64,000 nucleotides of DNA from a virus, in IMG/VR virus record IMGVR_UViG_3300017934_000023, positions 1-64,000 of that record; one strand, 5' to 3'. The position numbers and the translations under genes were made by a program. Positions 21,046 to 30,911 of the stretch are shown in pieces (the stretch's first letter is position 1; every line of letters starts with the position of its first letter). The notes beneath the pieces are model-generated. The model was given only the letters and a program-made list of their open reading frames with translations, was not told the origin of the DNA and did not search any database.

Positions 21046-23193
21046 ATGTCATTTAAAAGCTTAGCGTTGCCGATGGCTTTAATGAAGGTTCCGGTTGTTC
21101 GCCTCCAACCGAAAAGTAAGATTCCACTCGATAAAGCTTGGCAAACACTTGCGACTACAGATGTTAATAAAATTCTCGCGTGGAACTCAGAGACCCCTAA
21201 TGCTAACTGCGCGTGCGTGGCAAAGCCAGATGGAGTTTTGTTCTTTGAGACAGATGAGCCGGGAGTGATTGAGCGTTATGAAAAAGAGACCGGAAAAAGC
21301 TTTCGTACATTCACTGTCCAATCGCGTAAAGATCGATTTCACTTCTACTTTCTTCAAACAGATGAGTCTAGAAGCTGCGGCAGCATTACTCAAAAAGAAA
21401 TCCCTTTCGGATCTCTGCGACAGAATAACGCGTATGTCGTCTCTCCAGGATCCATACATCCTACGACCGGCCTTCCTTATGTTGTGAAAGATGAGTCACC
21501 AATTATTCCGATACCTTCGGAGTTGATTGCGTGGCTTATTTCTCAGAAAATGAAAGAACAAAAAACTACACCTTCGTTGACAGGCAATGATCCTATTCCT
21601 CTTGGGATGCATGATGTCACTTTGACGGCCATTGCCGGTAAGTTGCGGCAGGATGGTTTAGAAAATGCAGAGATCGAATCAGTTCTTGTTAGAACGTGCG
21701 AACAGCGTTGTACTGGCTACGGCAGCGATTACCGAGAAATGTGTCAGAAAATTGCTCGTTCTGTCTGCCGATATCCTGCAGGGGATCCTGGTCCGACTGT
21801 TCTCTTAGGCGGCAAGCTTCCTGGGCAGAATGTTACCCAGGCCCGCGCGCAAGCAAGCAGCGTGGCAAGCGCGGCTGCGGGAGTTGAATTACTTCCTTCC
21901 AATCATGAGGTGGTTGAAAATGAAGTCAAAGAACAAGACAACGAATACCCCTACTGGTGCTGGAACGGAACTCTCTACGAAGATTTTGCTACACTCTGTG
22001 GAGAGAATAACGTCGTCCCCAAAGAATATTTCATCGAATCCATTAAGACTGTGGTGGGAGCGATTTGTGGGCACAGGATTTTTCCCCATCAGGCTCCAAA
22101 CCAAGAATCTAGATTCTATACAGTCCTTGTTGGCCCGGGTGGCTGCGGTAAGTCGAGCGCTACGCGGTGGGCGCGGGACATGTTCATTGGTACGGGTTTG
22201 GTCTACGAACTCACGCAAGCAGGTGGGTACACAAACATTGGCTGCGCACAAGGCAGCTTTGCTTCAAGCAGCGGCCTCATTAAAAATGGGTTTATGAAAC
22301 ATACGCGGCTTCTGCAAGTCTACGATGAAGCCACTACCATGATTGAGAAGTTTGGCATCCCGGGATCTGGAGATTCATTCCTAGACGCGATGAATCAACT
22401 TTTCGAATCAGGCAATATGCCTCAACTTGTGACACGGGAAACTAAAGAGATTATGTCCAAGGCAGTGCATAACAGCATTCTTGGATGTACCACGAAAGAG
22501 AAATGGTCGTCAGCTTTCGTCAGGACTAATTCAGAGAGTTCCGGATTCTTTCAGCGCCTCAACATCATCACCAGCGAAGAGGAGGGCCGTGTAGCCAACT
22601 GGGTTGAGCCCGATCTTTCAGTTCTTCGTGATCGATTCGTTCGTAAGATCCAACCTCTTGAATATCAGAATGTAGTTGTTCGGAGAACTCCGGAAGCCGC
22701 AGAGATGTTTGAGAAATGGTATTCAGACAAGAGGCCTGAATGGAAGGAATATCCTACGGATATCACCGGCCGCATTCAGGTTATGGTCCAGCGTAATGCT
22801 TCTCATCTGGCGTGGCTTTTGTCTGGTGATGATGTTCTGCCTGATGCAGAGAAGGCTCTCATTCCCATAGAAGTTTTGTGCGACGAAGAGATAATGGAAA
22901 AATCCATCGCGCTTGCAGAATATGAAATTGTCGCGCGTCTGGCTCACCAGCCAGCCCCGGGAAAGAACGACTGGGCTATCATGGAGAATCTTATCAAGAG
23001 CGTTGTGAAACGCAAAGGTCAGATTCTGCGGTCCAAACTCGGAAGAGAAATTCGAGCGGATAACTATGGTGTTCAAACTTTTGAAAAAGCCATTAACAAT
23101 TTAGTGCAGGAAGGTCTCATCAAGATCGGGCAGCGCGAAGGAGAAGTTAAACGCGGTCGTCGAGCCCAGGTCATAATGTGGTGCGAAGAATGA
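21046..23193 (+). CDS. Prim-pol primase plus helicase replication protein, 715 aa
   Basis: The N-terminal 200 residues look like a bifunctional primase-polymerase domain: acidic GVLFFETDEPG, a His region (DRFHFYF) and NAYVVSPGSIHPTTGLPYV. Residues from about 320 form a helicase-type ATPase with Walker A GPGGCGKSS (363-371), an acidic LLQVYDEATT Walker B and a later Arg-rich region. The C-terminal 80 residues (KSKLGREIRADNYGV region) look like a winged helix. Primes and unwinds DNA at the fork. The gene is followed by a homing endonuclease inserted before the polymerase. Confidence 0.8.
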   Translation: MSFKSLALPMALMKVPVVRLQPKSKIPLDKAWQTLATTDVNKILAWNSETPNANCACVAKPDGVLFFETDEPGVIERYEKETGKSFRTFTVQSRKDRFHFYFLQTDESRSCGSITQKEIPFGSLRQNNAYVVSPGSIHPTTGLPYVVKDESPIIPIPSELIAWLISQKMKEQKTTPSLTGNDPIPLGMHDVTLTAIAGKLRQDGLENAEIESVLVRTCEQRCTGYGSDYREMCQKIARSVCRYPAGDPGPTVLLGGKLPGQNVTQARAQASSVASAAAGVELLPSNHEVVENEVKEQDNEYPYWCWNGTLYEDFATLCGENNVVPKEYFIESIKTVVGAICGHRIFPHQAPNQESRFYTVLVGPGGCGKSSATRWARDMFIGTGLVYELTQAGGYTNIGCAQGSFASSSGLIKNGFMKHTRLLQVYDEATTMIEKFGIPGSGDSFLDAMNQLFESGNMPQLVTRETKEIMSKAVHNSILGCTTKEKWSSAFVRTNSESSGFFQRLNIITSEEEGRVANWVEPDLSVLRDRFVRKIQPLEYQNVVVRRTPEAAEMFEKWYSDKRPEWKEYPTDITGRIQVMVQRNASHLAWLLSGDDVLPDAEKALIPIEVLCDEEIMEKSIALAEYEIVARLAHQPAPGKNDWAIMENLIKSVVKRKGQILRSKLGREIRADNYGVQTFEKAINNLVQEGLIKIGQREGEVKRGRRAQVIMWCEE

Positions 23194-23702
23194 AGAAAAA
23201 TAAAAATGGTTATATTGATGATATTCTTGGTAAACAGTTTGGGTATTTGAAACCATATAAACGAGGGCCAAATTACATCTCAAATTGTAAAGGAAAAAAG
23301 AATACATCTACCCGCGTTTGGTGCTATGATTCATCTTTTCCTGGGGCTCCAGATAGATTGGTGCATGCAAGCTCTCTTAGACGGGGAGAAACTAGAGGAT
23401 TGAATAGACCGCACGGATCCGGAAGCATCAGAACGGACGGATACAAAAGTATTAAAAAGAACGGTAAATTTATTTCAGAGCACCGTCAAGTAATGGCAGA
23501 TTATTTGGGGCGAGAACTTTTGTCTTCTGAAAGTGTACATCATCGCGGCGATAGAGCAGACAATAAAATTGAATTATTGGTATTAAAGAATAGGGCCCAC
23601 GGTTCCGGACAATCAATTTATGACCAGATAGTTTGGCTTAAGTCTTTAGGTATTAAGATTAGTTTTATTCCTTCTAAGCTTAAGAAAATCTGGAAAGACT
23701 GA
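23190..23702 (+). CDS. HNH homing endonuclease, 170 aa
   Basis: The ATG at 23190 overlaps the helicase stop (ATGA). The C-terminal half contains SEHRQVMADYLGRELL, SVHHRGDRADNKIELL and an LKNRAHGSG turn, the HNH_3-type arrangement. The N-terminus IDDILGKQFGYL resembles the KRFGNL block of the other HNH genes here. More AT-rich than its neighbours; lies between the helicase and polymerase genes, a typical homing location. Confidence 0.8.
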   Translation: MKKNKNGYIDDILGKQFGYLKPYKRGPNYISNCKGKKNTSTRVWCYDSSFPGAPDRLVHASSLRRGETRGLNRPHGSGSIRTDGYKSIKKNGKFISEHRQVMADYLGRELLSSESVHHRGDRADNKIELLVLKNRAHGSGQSIYDQIVWLKSLGIKISFIPSKLKKIWKD

Positions 23703-25891
23703 TGATTAAACGATTGCATTTTGATCATGAAACGTGTAGTCCACTTGATTTGAAAAAAGTGGGTTCGGACGTGTATTTCAGTCATCCGCTTACTAAAATA
23801 TTAATGACTGCGTATGCGTTCGACGACGGTCCAGTTTCTGTGTGGGAAGCCCATACGGGTCCGATGCCGGAAGAGTTGGTAGCTGCATACAAGAATCTAA
23901 CCATAAAAAAGTGCGCTTGGAATGCTACATTCGAGCGCACAGCTAATGATAAACTTCTAGACATTTTCATTCCCTTCGATGAATGGGAAGATCCTTCCGT
24001 GGGCGCTAGGCATCTCTCGATGCCTGGGGGCCTGGATGAAGTTTGTGGAATCTTGGGCCTGCCTTCCGAACTGGTGAAGAACGAATCTCGGGGCCGGGAG
24101 TTGCGGCGTCTATTTACTGAACCTCAGCAAATTAAAAAGAAGAAAGCAGCTACGGATGAAAATACTCTGTTTGCAATTTCTCCGACCGGCGAAGAGAAGA
24201 TTGAATACGTCTTCGCAAATCATATTTCCCATCCCAAAGAATGGGCAGAATTCGTGGAGTATTGCCGCCAGGACGTAGTTGCGGAGCGCGCCGTTCAGAA
24301 GCGCACTGACGTTTTTCCCCTCACAGACATGGATACCAAAATGTGGTATCTCGATCAGAAGATCAATAATACTGGCATTGCTGCGGATAGGGATTTTGCA
24401 ACCAAGTGTTTGAAGCTTGCTCAACGAGACAAGGATGCTTTCGTAAATAAGCTTCGCGTTATTACCGGCCTCGAAAATCCTGTATCCAATCAACAGATGC
24501 TGCCGTGGGTTCAGCAGCACGGATATCCTTACAACTCATTGCGTAAGGAGCCTGTAGGAACTGCGTTGATTGATGATCAGGTAAAGCTTACGGATAAGGG
24601 TCGGGAAGTCTTGGGTATGCTCAAGTATGCCAAGAAGACTTCCTACACCAAGCTTGAAGCTATCACAACTGCCCTTAGTTCTGATGGTCGACTGAGAGAT
24701 CAGTTTTTGTTTATGGGGTCTGCGCGTGCAGGACGTTGGACCGGCCGCAATGTGCAGTTGCAGAATATGGCGCGTCCAATTAAGGCTCTTGGAAAGAAAG
24801 GTAAACTAGAGTTAGCTATTGAATTAATTAAGGCTATGGATTATGAAGGATTAAAGAGAGAATTCGATCCGGAGCCAAAAGATCCGAAAAATCCTGGGGA
24901 CCCAGTTATTGATATAGTCACATCCTGTATTCGGTCAGCTTTCATCGCGGAGCCCGGGAACAGGCTGGATGTCTGCGATCTGAACGCAATTGAAAACCGC
25001 GTGCTCGGGTGGGTGGCCGGCGAAGACAAGATCCTTCAAGTGTTTCGTGACGGCCGGGATCCTTATCTAGACTTTGCAGCACGTTGGTTCAATGTTCCTT
25101 ATGAAGTGATCAAGGCTGCCTACGATAATCACGATACCGACGCAGAGTTCAAGCGGCAGATTTCTAAGCCCGCGGTTCTTGGTTGCGGATATCGTCAGGC
25201 CGGCGGCGACTGGGGAATTAATCCTCAGACGGGTGACAAGGTTAAGAAAGGTCTGTGGGGCTACGCGGAAAATATGCACTGCCCCATGACTAAAGATCAG
25301 GCCCACGAAGCCGTGGCTGTGTTCCGTGGTGAGTACAAGAAAGTTGTCAACCTATGGTATGATTCGGAGCGGGCAGTCATTCGTTGCCTCAAGCAGGGTA
25401 CGACTGAATGGATTGGCCCCACCCAATTAGTCTGGTGCGATCGCCGCAAGCGCAAGGACGGATCTTATCTTCTGAGAATCCACCTTCCTTCCGGCCGGTG
25501 TCTGCATTATCTAAACGCCCACGTCGAAGAGCGGGAGAACACAGGGCGGGACGGTACTGTTTACAAGAAAGACACTATATTGTATGACGGTATTGACGCA
25601 ACAAGTGCGAACAAGATGTGGAAAGAGATAGTTACGCACGGCGGGAAGATCGTGGAGAATGTTGTGCAGGCCATCTCTCGAGACATTCTGGTGCATGCTA
25701 TGCTTCTCGCTGATGAGATTGGACTTAAGATAGTGGGTCATATCCACGACGAGATAATTTGTGAGGATCCGGATACAGAGGATGGGTTGGGACTTGAGGA
25801 TCTGACGTGGTGCATGTCTCAAGTTCCCACTTGGGCCCCGGGATTACCCTTGACAGCGCGCGGCTATAGTGGTAGAGTGTATAGGAAGTGA
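23702..25891 (+). CDS. DNA polymerase, family A, with 3'-5' exonuclease, 729 aa
   Basis: N-terminal exonuclease motifs: HFDHETCS (D-x-E), WNATFE (Exo II region) and YCRQDVVAE (Exo III Y-x3-D). The polymerase has motif A around residue 422 (DLNAIENRVLGW), motif B at about 485 (RQISKPAVLGCGYRQAG) and motif C at about 680 (HIHDEI). The motif B has CGYRQ where Pol I has YG. The protein is large enough for replication as in T7-like phages. Starts in ATGA overlap with the HNH gene. Confidence 0.9.
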   Translation: MIKRLHFDHETCSPLDLKKVGSDVYFSHPLTKILMTAYAFDDGPVSVWEAHTGPMPEELVAAYKNLTIKKCAWNATFERTANDKLLDIFIPFDEWEDPSVGARHLSMPGGLDEVCGILGLPSELVKNESRGRELRRLFTEPQQIKKKKAATDENTLFAISPTGEEKIEYVFANHISHPKEWAEFVEYCRQDVVAERAVQKRTDVFPLTDMDTKMWYLDQKINNTGIAADRDFATKCLKLAQRDKDAFVNKLRVITGLENPVSNQQMLPWVQQHGYPYNSLRKEPVGTALIDDQVKLTDKGREVLGMLKYAKKTSYTKLEAITTALSSDGRLRDQFLFMGSARAGRWTGRNVQLQNMARPIKALGKKGKLELAIELIKAMDYEGLKREFDPEPKDPKNPGDPVIDIVTSCIRSAFIAEPGNRLDVCDLNAIENRVLGWVAGEDKILQVFRDGRDPYLDFAARWFNVPYEVIKAAYDNHDTDAEFKRQISKPAVLGCGYRQAGGDWGINPQTGDKVKKGLWGYAENMHCPMTKDQAHEAVAVFRGEYKKVVNLWYDSERAVIRCLKQGTTEWIGPTQLVWCDRRKRKDGSYLLRIHLPSGRCLHYLNAHVEERENTGRDGTVYKKDTILYDGIDATSANKMWKEIVTHGGKIVENVVQAISRDILVHAMLLADEIGLKIVGHIHDEIICEDPDTEDGLGLEDLTWCMSQVPTWAPGLPLTARGYSGRVYRK

Positions 25892-25900
25892 GGAGAACCA

Positions 25901-26797
25901 ATGACAAAGCTTGATTCACTTGTGGTGACTGGAGACCTGATTTTACTGGACCCGGAGCAGCGTGTTCAGTTCTATGTTCAGGTCTGTAATGCGATGGGGC
26001 TGGATTTTCGTACGCGTCCTTTGCAGTATTTTGAGCAGATTGATCGCAACGGAAAGCGCAATCTGATTCTGTATGCATTGCGAAATGCGTCTGCGCAATT
26101 GCGTGCGAAGCATAATCTTAGTGTCACTTTGTCAGCCCCTGAGTTTAGTTTTGATACCGTCATTTTTACCGCGACAGTTAAAAATCTTAATGGCCAGCAA
26201 GACTCAGCCGTCGGCGCTGAATCCTTGAAAGACCTTGTCGGCAAAGAGTATGCTGATCGCATCATGGCAGCGCAGACGAAAGCCAAGCGCCGCGCCATTC
26301 TGGACTTCGTCGGGTCTGGTATGCTGGATGAATCTGAAATCGAAGGTATGAATGGATCTGTGGTTGAAGTTACTGATTCGCAGTTGAAGGGATATGTTCC
26401 TATTCCTGCGGCTCCCGCGCCGGCTACAGCAAGCGCGCCTGCTACGGAAGTTCTTGAACTGAAAGGCGAAGACGCAAAAGTTTTTGTTGAAGCTATTGTG
26501 AATCCCCCTGCGCCCGTTCCGGCTCTGGTAGCTGCGGCTGAAAAGACGAAGGATGATGCATCAGAGCGAGAGATCACATCGCGTTTGAATACGTATCGTC
26601 GCGACATTTTGCAACAAGGCGGTATGCGTCCGTCGAAGGGATTTGGAATCGCAGCCAAGTGGTCTAAATTTGTAGCGAAAAGCGCACCCAATAAATCAAT
26701 AGAAGAGTACACAACACTTCTGAATGCTTTGGATATTCTGTTAACACAAACTGGAGCGGCTGGAGTTGTTACTGAAATTGAGCGGGTGATTGCGTGA
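25901..26797 (+). CDS. Candidate single-strand annealing protein, 298 aa
   Basis: Residues 1-150 contain LLDPEQRVQFYVQVCNAMGL, LRNASAQLRAKHNLSV and KAKRRAILDFVGSGMLDE, a pattern I know from a widespread phage and prophage protein next to nucleases and helicases, often left unnamed. The arrangement suggests RecT/Rad52-like strand annealing, which is inference. An Ala/Pro-rich linker and a C-terminal helical domain follow. AGGAG precedes the ATG; the stop overlaps the UvrD helicase start. Confidence 0.45.
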   Translation: MTKLDSLVVTGDLILLDPEQRVQFYVQVCNAMGLDFRTRPLQYFEQIDRNGKRNLILYALRNASAQLRAKHNLSVTLSAPEFSFDTVIFTATVKNLNGQQDSAVGAESLKDLVGKEYADRIMAAQTKAKRRAILDFVGSGMLDESEIEGMNGSVVEVTDSQLKGYVPIPAAPAPATASAPATEVLELKGEDAKVFVEAIVNPPAPVPALVAAAEKTKDDASEREITSRLNTYRRDILQQGGMRPSKGFGIAAKWSKFVAKSAPNKSIEEYTTLLNALDILLTQTGAAGVVTEIERVIA

Positions 26798-28668
26798 GTG
26801 ATTTTCCTCTTAATCCGGAACAGCATGAAGCCGTCCGATTCCGTGAAGGTGTCGCTGTTGTTATGAGCGGGCCGGGTTCTGGAAAAACTAGAACAACGGT
26901 GGAGCGCGTGCGTTCCATTCTGGATGAAGGGTGCCCGGGCGATCAGGTCCTGGCTTTGACATTCACGCGCGAGGCCGCAGAAGAAATGTCCCGTCGCGCC
27001 AAGTTGTTAGGCGATCAGAAGATCTTTCGGACGTTTCACAGCTTCTGTTTGGAAGTGATTCACAGGGAAGCATCAAAACTTCCATTTACGCTACTTCATG
27101 CGCCACCGGAACCCGGACAGCAGCGTAAACTTTTAGGCACGCTGTGTCGTAGTAATAAGCTGGACTTTAAGAAGTTGACCAGTTATATTTCTGCGATGAA
27201 GCGCAAGGGTGCTACATTTGATGAAGCGATGGAGGCCGCCCGCGGCGCCGAAGGTTTGCACTTGGCAATGGCTTACAAGCAGTATGAAACCCGGTGCCGG
27301 CAAGAGGGCTGGCTTGATTTTGATTCGATGTTGATCGAGAGCGTGCGTCTGCTGTCCACGAATGAGGAAGTTCGTGCGCGGTGGCAATTCAAGTATGTTC
27401 TCGTGGATGAAGCGCAGGATACAGATGATATACAATGGAAACTCGTGCAGCTTATTTCCGAACGGCACGGTAACGTTTTTGCAGTGGGAGACGAAGAGCA
27501 ACTTATCTACGAATGGCGTGGCGCCGAAGCTAACGGACTATCCAAATTTCAGGGACGATTCCCTGGATGCCGTGTCATTTATCTCTTTCGAAACTACCGG
27601 TCTACTGAGGAGATTGTGGCTTTTTGTAAAAAGCTTGCTCCCAAGGAAAGTGAACTCATCAGCCGTATGGTATCGGAAAGAGGCCCTGGACCTGCTCCGC
27701 GAGTCGTTAGGTATGCCTCCGACTCCGACGAAGCTTCAAAGACTTTGTCGTCTATTAGCGAGCCCGAACATTCAGCCGTTCTCGTTCGCACGAACCGTCA
27801 GCTTGCCCGGTTCGAGAATGCGTGCATTGATCGGGGAATTAAGTATAACCTCCTCGGGAAATCTGGTTTTTGGACACAGCCCGAAGTCCGATACCTTCTC
27901 GCCTATTTGCAGGCCAGTGAATTCCCTTCCGATGCTGCCGTCAAAACCATCATCCAGTCCCCCTTTCGGGAGACCAAGTACCTCAAGAAGAAAGACCTTA
28001 TTGCGGCGCTTGAGGCTAAGGCGAAATCGGAGAAGGAAAGCTTAGGCAAGGCAGAAACCTTTCTTCATTCCATGACGACCCCTGAGATCTTGAATCAGTT
28101 CGAGGATCATCAGCGGGACAATATCAAGCGCACCGCTCAGTTCATCCGGTCATTCCGGCACAGTGGTCCCGCACCGGCCAACATTATTTTGCAAGATATA
28201 CTTGACAGAGCCGATGTTCGGGTGTACTATGAAACTGAGGAAGAGGGCGACGGAGACAATGATGCAATCGAGAACATCAACGAATTATACAAGGTGTCCG
28301 CAAGATTTGGGAACGCAAGAGCCTTCTTGGATCACGCCCGAAAAGCAATCGCTGCCTCCCGTAAATCTAAGCAGCCACGACTCGCATTGTCCACTGTGCA
28401 TCAAGCCAAGGGCAAAGAATGGGATCATGTTTTCGTTGCTGGCGTCAATCAGGACGTTCTTCCACACAAGCGTGGTGAGATTATGGAAGAGCGGCGCATT
28501 TTCTACGTCGCTTGCACGAGGGCTGCTCGGACGCTCACCGTGTCATTCTTTGGAGTGCCATCAGTTTTTCTTAAGGACCTCTGGACTCCCGAAGCACAGC
28601 AGCAACTGGACAGTACCCAATTGCCAGGATTTAATGGACAACCCGGACTGTTCGAAGGATTAGACTGA
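26794..28668 (+). CDS. UvrD/Rep-family DNA helicase, 624 aa
   Basis: GTG start at 26794 overlapping the previous stop. Superfamily 1 motifs in order: Q motif (NPEQHEAV), Walker A GPGSGKT (26-32), LALTFTREAAEEM (Ia), VLVDEAQDTD (II), AVGDEEQLIYEWRGA (III), YLFRNYRST (IV), TVHQAKGKEWDHVFV (V) and YVACTRAAR (VI). A 3'-5' helicase for recombination or repair, paired with the RecB-type nuclease two genes on. Confidence 0.9.
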   Translation: MSDFPLNPEQHEAVRFREGVAVVMSGPGSGKTRTTVERVRSILDEGCPGDQVLALTFTREAAEEMSRRAKLLGDQKIFRTFHSFCLEVIHREASKLPFTLLHAPPEPGQQRKLLGTLCRSNKLDFKKLTSYISAMKRKGATFDEAMEAARGAEGLHLAMAYKQYETRCRQEGWLDFDSMLIESVRLLSTNEEVRARWQFKYVLVDEAQDTDDIQWKLVQLISERHGNVFAVGDEEQLIYEWRGAEANGLSKFQGRFPGCRVIYLFRNYRSTEEIVAFCKKLAPKESELISRMVSERGPGPAPRVVRYASDSDEASKTLSSISEPEHSAVLVRTNRQLARFENACIDRGIKYNLLGKSGFWTQPEVRYLLAYLQASEFPSDAAVKTIIQSPFRETKYLKKKDLIAALEAKAKSEKESLGKAETFLHSMTTPEILNQFEDHQRDNIKRTAQFIRSFRHSGPAPANIILQDILDRADVRVYYETEEEGDGDNDAIENINELYKVSARFGNARAFLDHARKAIAASRKSKQPRLALSTVHQAKGKEWDHVFVAGVNQDVLPHKRGEIMEERRIFYVACTRAARTLTVSFFGVPSVFLKDLWTPEAQQQLDSTQLPGFNGQPGLFEGLD

Positions 28669-29204
28669 TGGGACGACCACTTATTGATCTAACAGGAAAA
28701 CGTTTCGGTAATCTTAGTGTGCTTCATAGAGTAAAAGATCGCCGTGTAGGCGATCATTTTGAAGTGTGGTATCGGATTCAATGTGATTGCGGGAAAAAGA
28801 AAAGTATGCGCGGTTACCTTATTAGAGACGGCCGCGCCAGAACGTGTGGATGCGGACAACGGACTAGCAGATATGATAAATTTGGTTATCCAACAAAGGA
28901 GTATAGAATGTGGTGTGCAGCGGCGCGTAGAGCCCGGGAACTTAAAATTCCTTTCAACATTCATCCGAGTGATGTTAAGATTCCTAGCATTTGTCCTTTA
29001 CTGGGTATAAGGATAAACAGAAACAATAAAACTACAGGAAAAAACAGTCCATCAATAGACCGTGTTATTCCCTCTCGAGGGTATGTTAAAGGAAATATTT
29101 TGATTATAAGTCATCACGCAAATCAAATCAAAAATGATGCGACACTTTTGGAGTTACAAAGGATCACCAAAAATCTGGAGAAAATATGGGCTTCCTTTAT
29201 ATAG
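28668..29204 (+). CDS. HNH homing endonuclease with zinc N-domain, 178 aa
   Basis: N-terminal block DLTGKRFGNLSVL followed by CDCG and CGCG, a small zinc-binding DNA-recognition domain shared with the HNH genes at 43982 and 51366. The C-terminus has CPLLGIRI, then SIDRVIPSRGYVKGNILIIS and HHANQIKNDATL, a nuclease type common in phage free-standing homing genes. AT-rich; its end overlaps the RecB-type gene by 19 bases. Confidence 0.8.
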   Translation: MGRPLIDLTGKRFGNLSVLHRVKDRRVGDHFEVWYRIQCDCGKKKSMRGYLIRDGRARTCGCGQRTSRYDKFGYPTKEYRMWCAAARRARELKIPFNIHPSDVKIPSICPLLGIRINRNNKTTGKNSPSIDRVIPSRGYVKGNILIISHHANQIKNDATLLELQRITKNLEKIWASFI

Positions 29205-30385
29205 ATTCAAATGGTGATGTTCGCAACCGCCACAGCTACAGCGCCGGCCTCGAGTTCGATCACTGTCCGTATAAGTATTACTTGCACCGTGTGATTGGGT
29301 GGCGTGAGAAGGATTCTAAGGCCGCACTGCTATTCGGCCGCGCCCTAGAAGATGCGATCGAGTTTTATCACAAGACCGGCGGGAAGTTAGGTGAAGAGGA
29401 GTTTATGCGCCTGTGGACAATGGCTAAGGGTAAGCAACTGACTTATACCAAACGTGAGATCAACTGGGAAAGTCTAATGCGCGCCGGCAGGGAAATGATG
29501 AGGCTGTATATTATTCGTCAGCCTAAACTTCCGATTCCATTGGACACAGTATTTCAAAGGCAATTTACTAAGGAAGTTTTTCCTGGGGATCCAAAGCTAG
29601 GTGGTATTGAATTTTTTGCTAAGTTGGATATGATTGCCTACACGCAGCCAGATCATCCAATGCTTCCGACGGTCCCGTGGAATCCGGAGAAGGGTGCTTT
29701 CCGGCCGGTGATCATCGACATCAAAACTAGTGGCATCGACTTAGACGATACTAAGGGAATAGTTGCGCACGATCTTCAACTCCGGCAATATGCCTGGGTT
29801 CGCGGCATATATGATGTGGCTTTTCTGTGGTTTAAGAAGTCTCCGCATGGCATCAAGAAAGGATCTAGCGTCACTCTTTTAGCTGATGCTGGCCGCTTTG
29901 CCGCGGGCGATGAAGCCGTGATCGCATCCGTGGAAGGTGAATCAGCCTATGTTGTAGGCAACGATGTCATGCTTGAGGAAATGAATAAGGCCCAGGGACG
30001 TAAGGAAGACGGCGGCCTGGATACTAAGAAAGAAGCCAAAGAGCGTGCCCGCTTGTGGCGTGAACAGAATGCGGTCCTGGTCCCGCTTGTGGATATCACC
30101 AGGCAGCGTATGCAATTCAGCGCAGGCATTGTGGACCCGAAGAGCGCTGAGGACGCGGGACAAATCGCGGCAGATCAGATAGTTAAGATCGTCAACGCAT
30201 GGGAATCCAATAAGTGGACGAATACCTTCGGGGTACGTTTTCCACATGATGATCGAAGAGACGGATATTTTAAAGCTTTTTGCTTGCAAGATACCGTTTT
30301 TCGTGATAGCATATTTGAACAGAAAGCAGAAGAGGATTTGAATGATTACTTCGATGAGCCAGAGGAGGAAGGAAATGAAGGTTAA
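29186..30385 (+). CDS. RecB-type PD-(D/E)XK nuclease, 399 aa
   Basis: FFAKLDMIAY (first acidic residue), VIIDIKTSG (D-x-K, about residues 176-184) and LQLRQYAW (Q-x3-Y) are the nuclease core of the RecB/Cas4 group. An N-terminal CPYKYYLHRV box also fits this group, but later Cys residues of an iron-sulfur cluster are not seen. Start at 29186 with GGAGAA upstream. Likely acts with the UvrD-type helicase to resect ends. Confidence 0.8.
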   Translation: MGFLYIDSNGDVRNRHSYSAGLEFDHCPYKYYLHRVIGWREKDSKAALLFGRALEDAIEFYHKTGGKLGEEEFMRLWTMAKGKQLTYTKREINWESLMRAGREMMRLYIIRQPKLPIPLDTVFQRQFTKEVFPGDPKLGGIEFFAKLDMIAYTQPDHPMLPTVPWNPEKGAFRPVIIDIKTSGIDLDDTKGIVAHDLQLRQYAWVRGIYDVAFLWFKKSPHGIKKGSSVTLLADAGRFAAGDEAVIASVEGESAYVVGNDVMLEEMNKAQGRKEDGGLDTKKEAKERARLWREQNAVLVPLVDITRQRMQFSAGIVDPKSAEDAGQIAADQIVKIVNAWESNKWTNTFGVRFPHDDRRDGYFKAFCLQDTVFRDSIFEQKAEEDLNDYFDEPEEEGNEG

Positions 30386-30911
30386 TTGTTCGGGCGGATG
30401 TGGTCGAGTTGCAGAGTTGCCGGGGGCCACAGAACTTTCACAATTTATTTGTTCCCGGTGTGTCGCTCCCGCGGAAGAGGGATCGTCGTTTCAGAAGTTT
30501 GCTTTCGATCCTTTTTTAGATAAGAGGCGATCTGGTAGAGATTTAATTGCTATGAATGCTGCTGCTGGAAATATTCGTTTTGAGAGGCTGAGTAAGACTG
30601 TAGGTAGTGGTTTTCAAATCATAACGCCGCGGAGAGAAGAAAGAGAAATCCCCGAATGGGCTCGTATGAAAGCCGGAATTCAAAAAATTCTTCTTACTGC
30701 TTTTCCCCGTCTACATACAAGCCTTAGTCAGCGTACCCGCGCTGGTCGTTGGGCACAGGTGATAAATTTGTATTTTGTTAAAGGTTGGCCAGTTTCGGAA
30801 GTCGCGGATGAACTCAACGAAAGTATTACTGTTATAAAAACTTTAACCCGCAGTATCACTCGAACTTCGCAGGGATTAAGGACAGATGGAAGTGGTCCGC
30901 GGTCTAAGTAA
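30375..30911 (+). CDS. Zinc-ribbon protein with sigma-like HTH, 178 aa
   Basis: Start at 30375 (MKVNCSGGCGRVAELPGATE) with GGAGG upstream. Cys pairs near the N-terminus (CSGGC, then CSRC) make a zinc ribbon, and the C-terminal part (VINLYFVKGWPVSEVADELN then a second helix) reads like a sigma region 4 or HTH. It may bind a promoter or RNA polymerase; this is inference from two motifs. Confidence 0.5.
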   Translation: MKVNCSGGCGRVAELPGATELSQFICSRCVAPAEEGSSFQKFAFDPFLDKRRSGRDLIAMNAAAGNIRFERLSKTVGSGFQIITPRREEREIPEWARMKAGIQKILLTAFPRLHTSLSQRTRAGRWAQVINLYFVKGWPVSEVADELNESITVIKTLTRSITRTSQGLRTDGSGPRSK

